A DNA stretch of 64,000 nt, taken from Volutella citrinella (Eukaryota; Ascomycota; Sordariomycetes; Hypocreales; Nectriaceae). The DNA lies in NCBI GenBank assembly GCA_034401135.1, contig JAWZSP010000004.1, forward strand, positions 1,302,001-1,366,000, written 5' to 3'. The notes beneath the pieces were generated by a model. That model was given only the letters and a program-made list of their open reading frames with translations. It ran no database searches and was not told the DNA's origin. This document shows positions 36,094-47,800 of this stretch, piece by piece. How positions within the stretch are numbered: the first letter of the stretch is position 1; the number at the start of each line of letters is the position of its first letter. A program made the position numbers and the translations under genes.

Positions 36094-36641
36094 CTAGGCA
36101 GATGAGCCGTCCTCGATATCGCAAACGGCCTGAAGGCTCTCACGGGTGACACGCAGTGCTTCCTCCACGACGGACTCTGGGACGGCGAGGCTGGGCTTGT
36201 CGGCGTCTGACGAGGCGGCGCCGTTCACTTTGGCGTCGCCGTTGGTCGAGGCCTTGCCGTTGGCGCTCGAGGTGGCTGGGTTGAGCAGCGAATCGTGGCG
36301 GACGTCTTCGAGGACGCGGCTCAGGAGAGCCGGGAAGGTGGTGACTTCGCCGGAGCGCAGGAGAGACAGGGCGTGGTTCTGGATGGTGGTGGGCCAGTCG
36401 GTAGAGTTGGCATTGAGGGCGTGCAGGAGAGCTTCTTGGATCCTGTGGGTTTGGGGCAATGTCAGCGGGACGGACCTTTGGGAGGAGAGGAGAGGCAGAA
36501 ATGGCCAGCGTACTTGGTGACATGGCCGTCGCGCAACAAGACCGTGTTGATTTGGGAGCGCAGGTCTGGGTCAAGTGTCGCAGCGGTGTGGTTGGCGGCG
36601 CTTGAGGGCACCTTGACGGGAGTGGACGGTCGGTTTGACAT
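36094..36641 (-). CDS. Small conserved-looking protein, possibly ENY2/Sus1-like
   Basis: Two minus-strand exons (36641-36514 and 36442-36094; 71-bp intron GTACGC...CACAG) give 158 residues. The N-terminus MSNRPSTPVKVPSSAANHTA is followed by a helical block LRSQINTVLLRDGHVTKIQE, then ALLHALN, a Trp, and two further helix-like segments. An Ala/Asn/Gly-rich insertion (SANGKASTNGDAKVNGAASS) separates this from a last helix, VPESVVEEALRVTRESLQ. The order (R-x-x-IN, L-x-x-x-G, a Trp near the end of helix 2, and a final VP-x-SV-x-x-E helix) resembles ENY2/Sus1 of the SAGA and TREX-2 complexes. The resemblance is weak and was seen by eye only, so I leave the function open. A (GGT)11 tract lies in its upstream region. 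It is tail to tail with CDC48. Confidence 0.7.
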
Positions 36642-37899
36642 GTTGATGGCTGTTACTAGTGCTGCCGTGACCGGAAGAAGTGCAGGCCTTTGTGGGAGGA
36701 GGCGGACGAGTGGCTCGGTTCGTTGTTCGTGGAGAGAGGGCCGATGGAGTAGCAGCAGTGGGTGTAGAAGGCGGTTGGTCGTTGGTGGTGGTGGTGGTGG
36801 TGGTGGTGGTGGTGGTTGCTGTTGCTGGCGATGCGGTTGGCTGCGGAGCGGGCCAAGGCGACTACTAACTTATCAGTAGCAGTGCTTGGTGTCTGTCTGC
36901 TCTTCCCGACGCAGAGGCTGTTTGTTGGTTACGAAAGGATGGACTTGTCGCTGCTGGACAGAGGAAGGATTGATGTCTGGCGAGATGGACCTTGGGGATT
37001 TTTGGCTCCTTGGAGGATGCGCCGCTGGTGCTGAAATCCGCAATTGCCCACATGGCGCGCCTATACCTTCCCTGGGACGTCGGGCTCAGTTCGGCCGCGT
37101 TCGGCTTTGCGGGCTCGTTGGTGCCTGTACCTGTTTAGTGTTTACTGGGGTTAGGGGGGGGGGGGACGGCGCGCTTCCGGGGGGTGGGTGCACAAGGGTG
37201 CACTAACGTCGCTGATGATGCAAGCCCCACGAACCTGGTCCCCAGTGACGGATGTACAGGCCACAATAAGTCGTGACTTGGTCCACCAATCCTGTTGAGG
37301 CTCCTCTACATTTTACAATACTTGGGTATAATAATAAATAAAGTGCCCAATACTCCTATACTTGCTTAATACTATACTTAGGTACCTAATCTGTACCTAA
37401 ACGCGTCTATTTCTCTGCTAGTAGCGACATTGAACTGTGGTAGCAAGGCTGAGATTTGTGTGATGCATGTGTTACCTGGAAGAAAGAGTATCAGTATGGC
37501 TGCGCACAAGGCTACTAGTAGCTAGCATTTAGACCATCATCTTGTTCAACACGATCACATGGGACACTAGTTGGATAGCGGAGAATAACCCGAGCCACCA
37601 TCTACACGCACAAGGGCTGGGCGAGTACAAGGTGCTACGGTTCCTCACACATGGAGTAAGTCCCCAACGCGGGGTAGGTTCTTGCGAAACATCAAAAGGG
37701 AAGCATGACAATGATTAATCTATGATGTAAGTGTCCAGCAACGCACGACAGAATGAATGGATATAAGACCGGTTGCTTTCCATGGGTATGAACTGCTTCA
37801 GTTTCAGTTTGTATATCATCTTGCTTCAAGTTTCCCTACCCTGCACCAGACGGCGTCTCGACACACACATGACCCCCTTCCCCTTGGATCCTGCTTCCG
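36642..37899. other. Intergenic, promoter of the small gene and 3' side of the ABC-C gene
   Basis: A 1,258-bp gap. It holds the (GGT)11 tract near 36.8 kb, a run of 12 G at 37154-37165, and an A+T-rich segment at about 37300-37400 containing the perfect palindrome TTAGGTACCTAA (37378-37389). No gene is supported. Confidence 0.5.
36784..36816. repeat. (GGT)11 microsatellite upstream of the small minus-strand gene
   Basis: Eleven uninterrupted GGT units. On the strand of the neighbouring minus-strand gene this reads as ACC repeats about 140-175 bp before its start codon, so it may lie in the promoter or leader. Confidence 0.9.
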
Positions 37900-40800
37900 T
37901 CAACCGTCTGGAGACGGGAAAAGACAACTGCCCGTGGTCTTCCCCAACATCCCAGGAGGGCCACTCTCGATGATTTGGCCCCGATCCATGACGACAACCG
38001 TGTCAAACCCTTGCACCAAATCCAGTCTGTGAGCCACCATGACGACGGTGCAATCATCAAACTCCTTCATGACTACATCCAGCATCTTCTTCTCCGTCGC
38101 CACATCCACCGAGCTCGTAAACTCGTCAAGCAGCAGCAACTTCCGGCGCGATGCCCGTCGTTGAAGCACCGCCCGAGCCAGGCTCAGTATCTGCCGCTGA
38201 CCCTGGCTGAGGGCCGCATCGTTTAGCACAGCGCCGAGCCCTCCCATCTCCGCAACGATTCCTCCAAGGCCTACATCCTCAAGCACGTCGTGATGTTGCT
38301 GTGCGGTGGCCAGCCCCAGAGGATCGAGATTCTGGGCCACTGTGCTCCCGGCGGGCAAGAAGACTGGCTCCTGTGGAACGACGATCAGCCGCTCGCGGAG
38401 GGTTTCCCGGTCTACGGAACCAAGCGCAACACCATCAATCGAGAGGATGTGGGGCTCGTCACCGCGCTGCATGGGTTCCAGTATACCTAGAAGTAGCAGG
38501 ATGATGGAAGACTTGCCGCTGGTGGTAGTGGCCTGTCAGCAAACTTGTTGTTTCAACACCACAACTGACGCTGTAGCACTCACCTTCCTGTACGCCCACA
38601 GACAGCAACTTTTTCGCCTGGCCTGATTGATAAGCCTAGGTCTCTCAAGGCGTATTCGTCGACACAGGTTCTGCTTGCATCATCGTCATTACTCCTCAGA
38701 GACGCTCCGAGAGGTTAGGCCGGAATGAACTCACCCGTAGCTCGCCCAAACTCCCCTCATGCTGATGGCGCCGTTGGTCGGCCACTCATCTCTGGGTTTC
38801 TCGACTTGACCGAGGCCCTCGGTGTCCGTCGAGCTGCTAAAAGTCTTGAGTCTCGCAATCGCCCCGATAGATGTCTCCACGGCCGCATAGTACTTGACAA
38901 AGGATATCAGAGTCGAGCTCAGAGTCATCAATGTTACTAGAGAGGCACCGGAGAGGCCAGCGCTTGCGCGCAACTGAGTAATAAGCACCACAAGAGCAGT
39001 AGCCACGAAGGCAACCATTGTGCTCAAGGCCAGAGAAAGCCATCGCTGAATCATGGTCAGGAGGTACAATGGGCGCTGCGAATAGTCGAGGAGCGCCCGG
39101 TTGTGAGACTTGTTTTCGTCCACCCACCCGAGGGCCCGGACAGTGGCCAGGCCCCTCACGGTGTCAAGGAAGTGTGCATAGAGGGGGCTTTTCGCCTCGA
39201 GTTCCAGGAGCCGGACTTGCCGAGATGTCCTCAGGTAGAAGCGCTGCAGGAGCCACAGCAAGGCAAGCAACACGGGGTAGGCGAGCGCCAACCACGGCGA
39301 CGAAGCAGCCAGAACGGCCGCCATGCCGACGATGGTGGTGCTTAGCAGTATGAGATTCACAAGGGCAAAAGGAAGCTCGCTGTCTATGAGCGTCATGTCC
39401 TGGGAAAAGTGGTTCGTGATGACGCCGGCGTCGGACTGGCTCAGGAAGCGCAACGGGGCCTTGATCACAGTCTGCAACGCTCGCTCGTGAAGGGCCGAGC
39501 CGCTCTGGTTGATGAATGGTCCGAGAACCATCATGGCAGCGAAGCTAAAAGTGAACAGGCACGCAGCTTGTAGCAGCCCATACATGCCAATGAAATACTC
39601 CTGCGACCCCCTTGCACCATGTGCCGCTTGGTTGTCCGACCAAAAGGTGAGCCAGACTCTGGAAAAGTTGGCGAGGAAGCCATGCAGAATTCCAGCAAAA
39701 AGGACAGCGCCAGCGGTGAGCTTTTTCACAGTACCAAGGTAGTGCTTGTATACGGCAATATCCCCCAGCTGGCGTGAATCGTCCTGCTGGTTTCCTGGAT
39801 CATGGACCTCGTGTGTGTCCCCAGACACCTCCTGAGCGGCCATCGCTAGGTCCGCGGCAGGCTCAGCCGCATCATTTCCCGAGATTGAGACTTCGGGTCC
39901 ATCTTTCTTCTCCAGTCGCTCCTCGATAAGTGTTCCGTCAGCTTCAAGCCTGATGATTTGGTCTGCGAAGCCCAGATGGCGTGGGTTGTGAGTACACAGC
40001 ACCGCAGTCGCACCGCGCGAACGAATGATGCCACGAGGCCCAAGAACCTGGTCGAATACATGCTTCTCAGTTTTCGAATCCAGACCGCTGAGAGAGTCGT
40101 CAAACACAAACATGTTGGCGCCCTCGAGATATAGTGCTCGGGCCATGGCCACACGCTGCCGCTGGCCTCCGCTCAGCGCAAACCCGTCGTTGCCGACGAT
40201 TGTACTGTCACCGTTGGGGAGTTCTGAGAGATCTTGATCAAGCATCGTCGCACGCACAACATCTTGGTATCTCCTGACCGAGAAGGCCCCAAATGCGATG
40301 ATGTTGTCACGGATAGAGCGGTTGTAGAGCACTGGGTGTTGATCACAGTAGCCTACCTTCATGCCTGGCGCAATGGCTACAGACCCCTTTGTAAACGGAA
40401 CCTCGCCGAGAATTGCTTTGCAAAAAGTCGACTTCCCACTGGCCACGGCGCCGGTGACGACAGTTAGGCGTGATGGTTGGATTGTGGTGCTAATATGCGA
40501 CAGGACAAGGTGCCCCTCGCGCCACCCGAACGAGCCGTTCCGGATGATGACACGGGCTGCTAGCCCGCTGGGTTTGAGATTATGCAACTCTACAGCTTCG
40601 GCTGACTCGGTGCTGCTCAACTTGTCTGGAACCGAGATGGTTCGGCTTTCCAACCTCGCTTCCTTGTCGAGAAACTGCTGGATCCTGTACAGACAGGCGA
40701 AGGAGCTGGCAAGTTGGGGTATCTTTTCAATCACAAGATTCGCTCCTAGCAACGTAATGTAGGAGAAGGATACGAATATGGCAGATGTGTCTAGACTCCG

Positions 40801-42407
40801 TGACGCAAGCGAGAAAGCGATGACTGGCGAAATGAGCAGGGGCACTTGTGATATAGTTGCTGCCACCACCAGCACAGCACGCCATCGACCACCAACAGCA
40901 AGCTCTCGCAGCCGCAGGCCCTGTATGCATAACTCCACTGGTTTCGCGAGGCCTGACATCTTTATCAGCTTCATCTGGCTGATGGAACTCGCCGTGACTG
41001 CCACTCGAGCCTCAATCGCCTCCACCCAGCGTCGTTGCAGGGGCGCAATCACCTTGCCAGCAACCGAACACGCAGCCGCACAAAATAGAAGGACAACTAC
41101 CGGAGCGGCAAAGGCCGACCCTAGCTGAGCATGGAGGAGGTAGCTAGCAAGAATGGCTTGGATGGCACTGGCCCAGTACTCATGTATCTCGCGGATTCCA
41201 GTCAGGGTTTGTTCCACATCGGTACTCATCAGCGTCACAACCCCCGAATCGTCCGCCGCTGACAGTTTCAACTCAGTCGTCTTCTCGTAGATAGCGACGA
41301 TAAGACACCCGCGAACCATGACGACGAACCGTTCCTGGAGATACCAGTACAAGGCCTCGGAAACAGCCATGGCGCCGTACGTCAATACCGTCGCCGCGAT
41401 GAGTCCATAGCCGTGCCTCGGATCCCTCGATTCATCTCCAAGGTGATTTAGGAGAGACTCGATGAGAATTGGCTGGCAGAAGCTCGCTGCTAGGAGGACA
41501 GCCCTCGGGATAATCGGAAGCAGCAGTTCGACAAAGAGAATACGAAGGAGCAGCCTCTCAAGCCCCCATCTTGATCCACTCAGGGACCCGCGGCGCTGTC
41601 TCTCTAGGAACCTCAGAGCCAAGGAATCGGATGCCAAATGTTGGTCCAGTGGGTACAAGTCGCGGACACAGAGGACGCCCCGGTAGCCTCTCAGGAAGAG
41701 ACGGTTCAGCCAGGCAAAGACACCTAGACTGTAGAAGCCACTCGTCTCTTCCGGGCTGACGTCCATGCGGTCCCAGACAAGCCACTTTGCCTTGGGCCAC
41801 GACTCTGCAGTTAGGAGAACCAGCTTGACCGCGGCAGCCGAGGTACTCAGGCGGCCGAATACCGCCTGAAACTCACTGGACGGGAGCAACCATGCCGTGC
41901 GAACGGTTGCCGCGTCCAACAGCAACGTAACAAAAAGGTACGTTTCGATTACCAGAGATGGACGCGGGAGGCGTGAGTGGCTCAGCCAGGACAACGGAGC
42001 GAGCGCAAGCGTCGCAGAAAGGTCGATAGCCGATGAGGCTATAGCCAGCGACTTATTTGGCGACAACCCGAGCCCGGCTCTCGTTTTCACGACGAGGAGC
42101 GCTAGCTTGATGCATGCACAACATGACACGAGGATCTGCGGCCAGAGTTCAGTCGTTTCTCCCCAACCTGATCGGTTCATAGGATCCCCAGGGGCGGCTA
42201 ACGTACGAGCTTGGATATCTGCACAAGAGGTGACACGACAACTAGCGGTCGGCGCAACAGGCTGGCGACCTTCAGCACGCCGAAACAAACGAATATGCCC
42301 GCGGGTATGATAGTCAAGACGACCTGCTCAAAGCAGATGGTAAAATCGAATTCGTATCGGCAGCCCCGGACCACGGGGCCAAACGAGCCGTCGTTGAGGC
42401 AGCTCAT
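37900..42407 (-). CDS. Full-length ABC transporter, subfamily C (MRP/Ycf1-like, with TMD0)
   Basis: Four minus-strand exons (42407-42207, 42135-38735, 38694-38584, 38518-37900) give 1,443 residues. Introns are 71, 40 and 65 bp. The first about 180 residues are hydrophobic and form a TMD0 as in MRP-type transporters, followed by the TMD1-NBD1-TMD2-NBD2 order. NBD1 has Walker A GAVASGKST (near residue 628), Q-loop GYCDQHP, signature LSGGQRQR and Walker B MFVFDDSLSGLD, with Asp in place of the catalytic Glu. NBD2 has Walker A GRTGSGKSS (near 1240), reconstructed across the last intron, signature LSQGQRQ and Walker B LLLLDEFTSSVD with an intact Glu, plus the switch His in MVAHRLD. Such asymmetry is normal in ABC-C proteins. 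Likely exports conjugates, toxins or secondary metabolites at the plasma or vacuolar membrane. The C-terminus is short and ends just after the last strand. Confidence 0.9.
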
Positions 42408-44795
42408 AGTGCCATTGATTTAGTCATGTTAGCGGGGGCGGAGGGAGGAAGGGAGAGACAAGGATATGTTCAGGACTTGATTCGTCATGCAGACAGAGGG
42501 ACAGGGTTTAACGACGTCTGGTCGGACAAGGCATGAACTGCAGACAAGACTGTACAATCCGCTCCACTGTGTTGCAGAGTTATATTGGTGTCTGGTAAAA
42601 TCCGTGATGAAGTCAACCCAATCGCATCCGCGCTCGTTGCCTTGACGTCACGGAAAGAGTGCTTTCAAGATGGGTATATCGGAAATGCCAATGAGAGGAG
42701 CAGCCACGGATTTTTTCAGGACGTCAGCACTTTTGCTCTGCTTTCCGATGCTCAGATGAGCCCCAATGTGACATGTATCGTTATGCCTGGGAGAACACAC
42801 GAGGGAACAACGGTGGCTCAGCGTGATGATAGGAACATGAAGTCCAGTCATTTTCAGTGGCTTGCCACGTAAGAAGCCTCGACAGACACAAAGTACTTGC
42901 GCAATGAGAGGCTAGGTGCATGTGAAGTCAAGTGCACCCTTCGCATGGGTATGACAGGCCACCAAGCACAGCCAAGTTATCAGCGCTTCAATAGGCAACT
43001 GACCTGGGCCATGTTTGCTGGCACGCCAAACAGTATACTTGTTGGCTGAGAATCCGGCAGTTTCGACACCGTTAGATGCGCAACTTCTCACACACGCGCA
43101 AGGCTGCGTCGCAAAAGCATACGCAGAAGCAAGGAGCGGCGCCACCTTGTCTTGGATCCAATCGGGATATTGCAATGCAGTGCATCTACAAACCATCCAA
43201 CTCCTCGTCAATGAGCTATGCTCTCCTGACCGGAGACTGGAGCCAGACTCCTCGGCCAGTTGTATTCAACCACAGGTTGACGTGCAATGAGAGCATGCGA
43301 CTTTCCAATGCCTCAGTGTTGTGTGTTTGGTTGTCTGTGACCATTCAGACATGGAACCTTGTTCCGAATAGCTCAAGCGATGGTCCCTCGCCCATTATGC
43401 TTCAAAGCCAACAGCCAAGTTGTCACCCTCAACCGCCACAGCGAACATCTGCCCACATGAGAGTTGCGTCACATGTGAATCAGGTGGCTGGAAGTATTCC
43501 ATCATGGAAGCTCGGGAACATCGCACATTGCGTACCACCTCACCTAACCGCCTACCTCGATACCCACGCCATTCAAAAGGTCAAAGTCCCGAACACGACC
43601 CTGTTCGAGACTTCCTTTAGCCCCTCCAATGCGTACGCTCGGGCAGATGCGCCTCGCTACCCAATTTCGATGCGGGAACTGTCTGAGACCTCGCAACATG
43701 TGACGCCACTTAGTGCCTAGCTCCTCGTCGTGCAAGCTGCGAGGTCGAGTGCGCACCGACAACATAATTGCTTCTCTACGCGCTCCCCGTGAAGCATCGA
43801 CGGACCGACGGGCATTCGCATACTTGTAGAGCCCGAAATGGCCCATTCATAAACCATGTGTGACTCGGCGTCTTTCGGATAGGATGGCCGGAAAAGGCTA
43901 TCACATCCAGGGTGCGGGCTAGCAGTCATCTGCCAACGCTATGTCTTGGCCGTGCCATGGGTTCCAAGCCACAACCACCACCAACACAAACTTCACTAAC
44001 GCTGATGGAACATTCAACCCACCATCCCCAAACGCGGTCATCCTGCTGTACGACAGTGTCCAAATCAAGTCTGCCAGTAGTACTCTCACAAGACAAGGCA
44101 TAAGGGCGCTATCTTTCGAGATAGACCTTGGACGGCTCGCTCACGTGCCGAGTTGCTGACACGCGTAGCGGCGGAGACATGTCTCACAGCTTGGGCCCCT
44201 TCTCGAACCAATACAAAACCAGTGACACGGAGTGACGCGACGGCCACCGGCACTATCACTGCACTCCGACTGCTACCCCCAACTAGAGTGTCGAGATTGT
44301 GCTGGCCTACCCTGCACAAAGCCATGGAACAGCGTACCGGTGCTGTCGTATCCCGGTGCGTCCTCGCGTAGAATCGTCGGCAGAGCGTGTCCAACGGGCG
44401 TTGCTGAAATTAAAACACCACTGGCGTGGCAACCATGATCCGTCCGCAAAGCATTCGCCAGCACTTTCCCCAAACGGCAGCCAATATTTCTCCCACCGAC
44501 GTTGATAACACGCCGGACCATCACAGTCCGGCCTAGCTTGCGAGGGCAGTGTTTTGGGTTTCAGTGACAGCAGTTTTGACGTGACACAAGGCGCGCATAG
44601 GTCTTCTTTCCCCTGCAACCTCGGCAAGCGAGCCATCTTCCCGTGCTCCAGCCTCCTGGTGAGTGCCGGGACGCGAAGGGGACCCCTCCCCCCACCACAG
44701 CCGTGCCGCGTCGAGGCTTGGACGCTTGGTGATGTTGGCCAAGTACAGAGTACAACCTGCCGCAATCTCATGGCCTGGACTTCATGAAGGAGTCA

Positions 44796-44811
44796 CCGGC
44801 CCGCGGGCCGG
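44796..44811. repeat. 16-bp perfect palindrome
   Basis: CCGGCCCGCGGGCCGG, all G and C and perfectly self-complementary, inside the gene-free region. It may form a hairpin or be a chance G+C-rich palindrome; no function is known. Confidence 0.9.
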
Positions 44812-47800
44812 CCCGCTGGGATACCCGGCTCTAGTCCAACGGGATTGTGCCTGTCGATACCTTGTCAACGCGTCCCATATCTTGCCTTCACCGACACACG
44901 ATGACGATTAATTCACCTCTACCGCGCTTGCCTCTTGCTTCTTGGGCCTGTTCAGCCTCCACTGCACGGCCACTGGCTGGCGTCACATGAGCCCCTGCGG
45001 CCGCGAGATGAGATAACCTGCAACAAACAAGTGCTTGTCGCCTGTGAGAGGGGCCGTCCCCAGACCCCGGATCCCCCGGCATGCCCCCGACCGCCCGTCC
45101 GTCCAGGCGGTGAGAAACAAAGCAACGACAACTGGCACTCGGACTGGTAGTACTGAGCGCGGCCCTCTCCAGTCTCCAGAAGCCTCGGGCCACTCATTCG
45201 AGATTGGATGCAGACCGCTTCGTCCCCAACACGTGGGCAAGGATCCTGCAACCCTCCTCTCTTTCGTGTAATTCATTCTTCTCCGGCCTCTTGTCCTGAC
45301 AAGAACTGCTCAGTTGGCGTGCGGTGGCTGTGGTGTAAACTGTTGTACTATGAACTTGGCAGGGGTTTCGTCAACCCATGCTGAGCCTGGGGCCAAATTT
45401 CCGCCTCAACGTACGTTTCCGCCCCGCGTACAGAAGATTCCTTGGGAACTTGGAAATGCTATGGAACGTCAAGGTACATTGTGAGTCGGCCCCCGGGGCA
45501 GGATACCCTCGGGGAGGGAGACGAGCAGGACCGTCACATCCACCCGGCAAGTGCGTGCAGTAGTCTGTCCCGGCTGTTTATGTGTGGCGGAACAGCATGG
45601 TAGTTCCCGCGGGCTTGGTTGCTTCCAAGTTCCAAGCCCTGGAACGCTTGCCGGGAGCAATCGGAAGTAAACCTGGCGGCATAAGCCCGAGTACCAGGGA
45701 GATGGCTGTGCCGTTTCGGTATTTGTTTGTTACCCCTTCAGCCGAATGACTTCTCTACAATTTAGGTGTCACTGTAGTGCGCCACAAAACGCCGATGATG
45801 TAGGACTGGTAGTACTAGTACCTGCAGGCTTGCTTCCGTGTTTCCATCGAAGCCCTGTAAGACGGATGCTTTCGAGTTACCCGCTGGTATGAGACGTACA
45901 TGCGGCAATAATCCAGGACAACGCCCGGTCGAGCCACCAAAAGAGGATGAGCGACGTGATTTCTTTCCAGGAGGGTACAAGGACTGAAGCAGTGATTTGA
46001 ACCCGTTCAACTCGCAAAACGTTGGGCAGCGAGCCGCGTCGATGAAGGCCAGAGGTGTGCTTGAAGCCTCTAGCCCAGGCGGTTATTCTTGGACACTTGG
46101 ACTAGAAACGCGACGAAACAAGATGAGACACATGTCGCACTACCGTGCGCCTTCCGAAGGCTCATGATTGTGTGCTAGTAACTAGCTCAGTGTTGCGGAC
46201 CGCCATGATGCCGGAACACATATGTTGGACCGGGGTGCGGCTGGGTGTCCATCCCATGGCACATCGTCGGCCTATGGGATTAGAACCCGAAACTGATGAT
46301 TACTGCGTACATGCTGTTGTGCCCGGAACAAACCCCATTTGCCCAACTGGAGATATAGAGTACAGTAGTCGTCAATAGGTAGGTCGCTTGAGAGGCGTGG
46401 GGGTGGTGCCGCCAAGGAGGCGCCATGGGGTTTTTTGCCGCTGTATAGGGTACGTTTGACCAAGCGCGCGGGTTGAATAGTGGGGAGAGTGACATGATCT
46501 TGGTGAGGCTCAAATTCTTAAGTGGTGCGAGAAGAGGGTCATGCTGTGGGGGATCCGCACAGCGATTTTCGAATAATAACAGCATATGGATGGCTCCCGG
46601 CTCACCTGTCTCATGTCCTATGTCCCGCTGGGTAGAATCCACATGATTGCTAGATTCGAGACAGGGCCGGACACACACATGCTTCCCCGGAAAAGCGAGC
46701 TTGCCTGGACTCGCATATGGAGTGCATTCGGCTGCGCATAATGACGTCGAAGCAATCACCCAGGCTTAGTCAGAGTCACACTTGGATGATGACAGTTTCA
46801 TGCGACACGTGTTGGGTTCGGAGCTCAGCATCAGTACCGGCCGAGCCCTTCAACGCTCTTCTTTGTTCATGGGCCGAGCCATGTTCCATGAAGCCTAAAT
46901 GCCCCAGCACCTCTAGGTGGTAGAAAGAAACAAGTGCGTGCGAGCCTTACACAAGGCTCAAGTTCAAGGCCGACGAAAGGCATGGTATACCGTTCGCCGT
47001 GTGGGAGGGCACTGGATATAGTCGGGCAGTGTGCGATTTCGGACGAAGGGACAGAGACACTGCTTGATCTTGATGCCTGCTATGCAGCCTATGACCTTAG
47101 GTCCGTCCGAGAAACGACAAGAGGCGGTACTGGGAAGCGTAGTTTTGTCGGCTGTCGAGACAAGGGTGAGCGGCTCCGGGAGTAAGGGGGTTGCTGCATT
47201 CGCGAAACCTGACAAGCTGGGTGGTGAGCCGAAGCCACGGCATTGCGTCAACTACTGCGTGAGTGCATACGGCTGAGTTGAGGAGACGAAACTGGGACAA
47301 ACCCGTTTCGGTAATAAACCTATGGGCCCCGGTATACCTAACTTCACCGCGCCCGGGATTTCAAGGGTTCGGGCGGGAGAAGTGCCTCGTTGGCCGCCGG
47401 TCAACTTGGCCTGCAGTATCGATTGAACGCGCGCCTGTGGTCCGTGGCGGAGTCCTAGAACAAGGGACGGGATCGGCGGAAGACGACCTGTCATTTATGA
47501 TTTGGCGATGACCAGGGGCCCACTCAACATGCTGGACTCGCTGGAGGAGGCAGGGCCCGCAAGGGATGGACAGAATCTGGATCATGGGTTATCGAGAGGC
47601 AGCAGAACAGGCGTCGGTTGGCTCACGGAGGTGGTAGGCGGAGTCGGAAGGCGGGAAGCGGAACCCGGGTCGGTGATGGGGCCGGCAAGGGGCATTACCA
47701 GGCCAGACCAGGCGGCCAGGCGATGCATGGAAGAAAGGCGCCCGTAAGAAACGAGACAAGTGGGGACCGGATGGCGAGTAGAGGAGACTACCGCAGCCTC

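Noticed and set aside
43076..43720. 214-codon plus-strand frame in the second desert
   Set aside because: Low-information composition, no motif, no supported start or intron.
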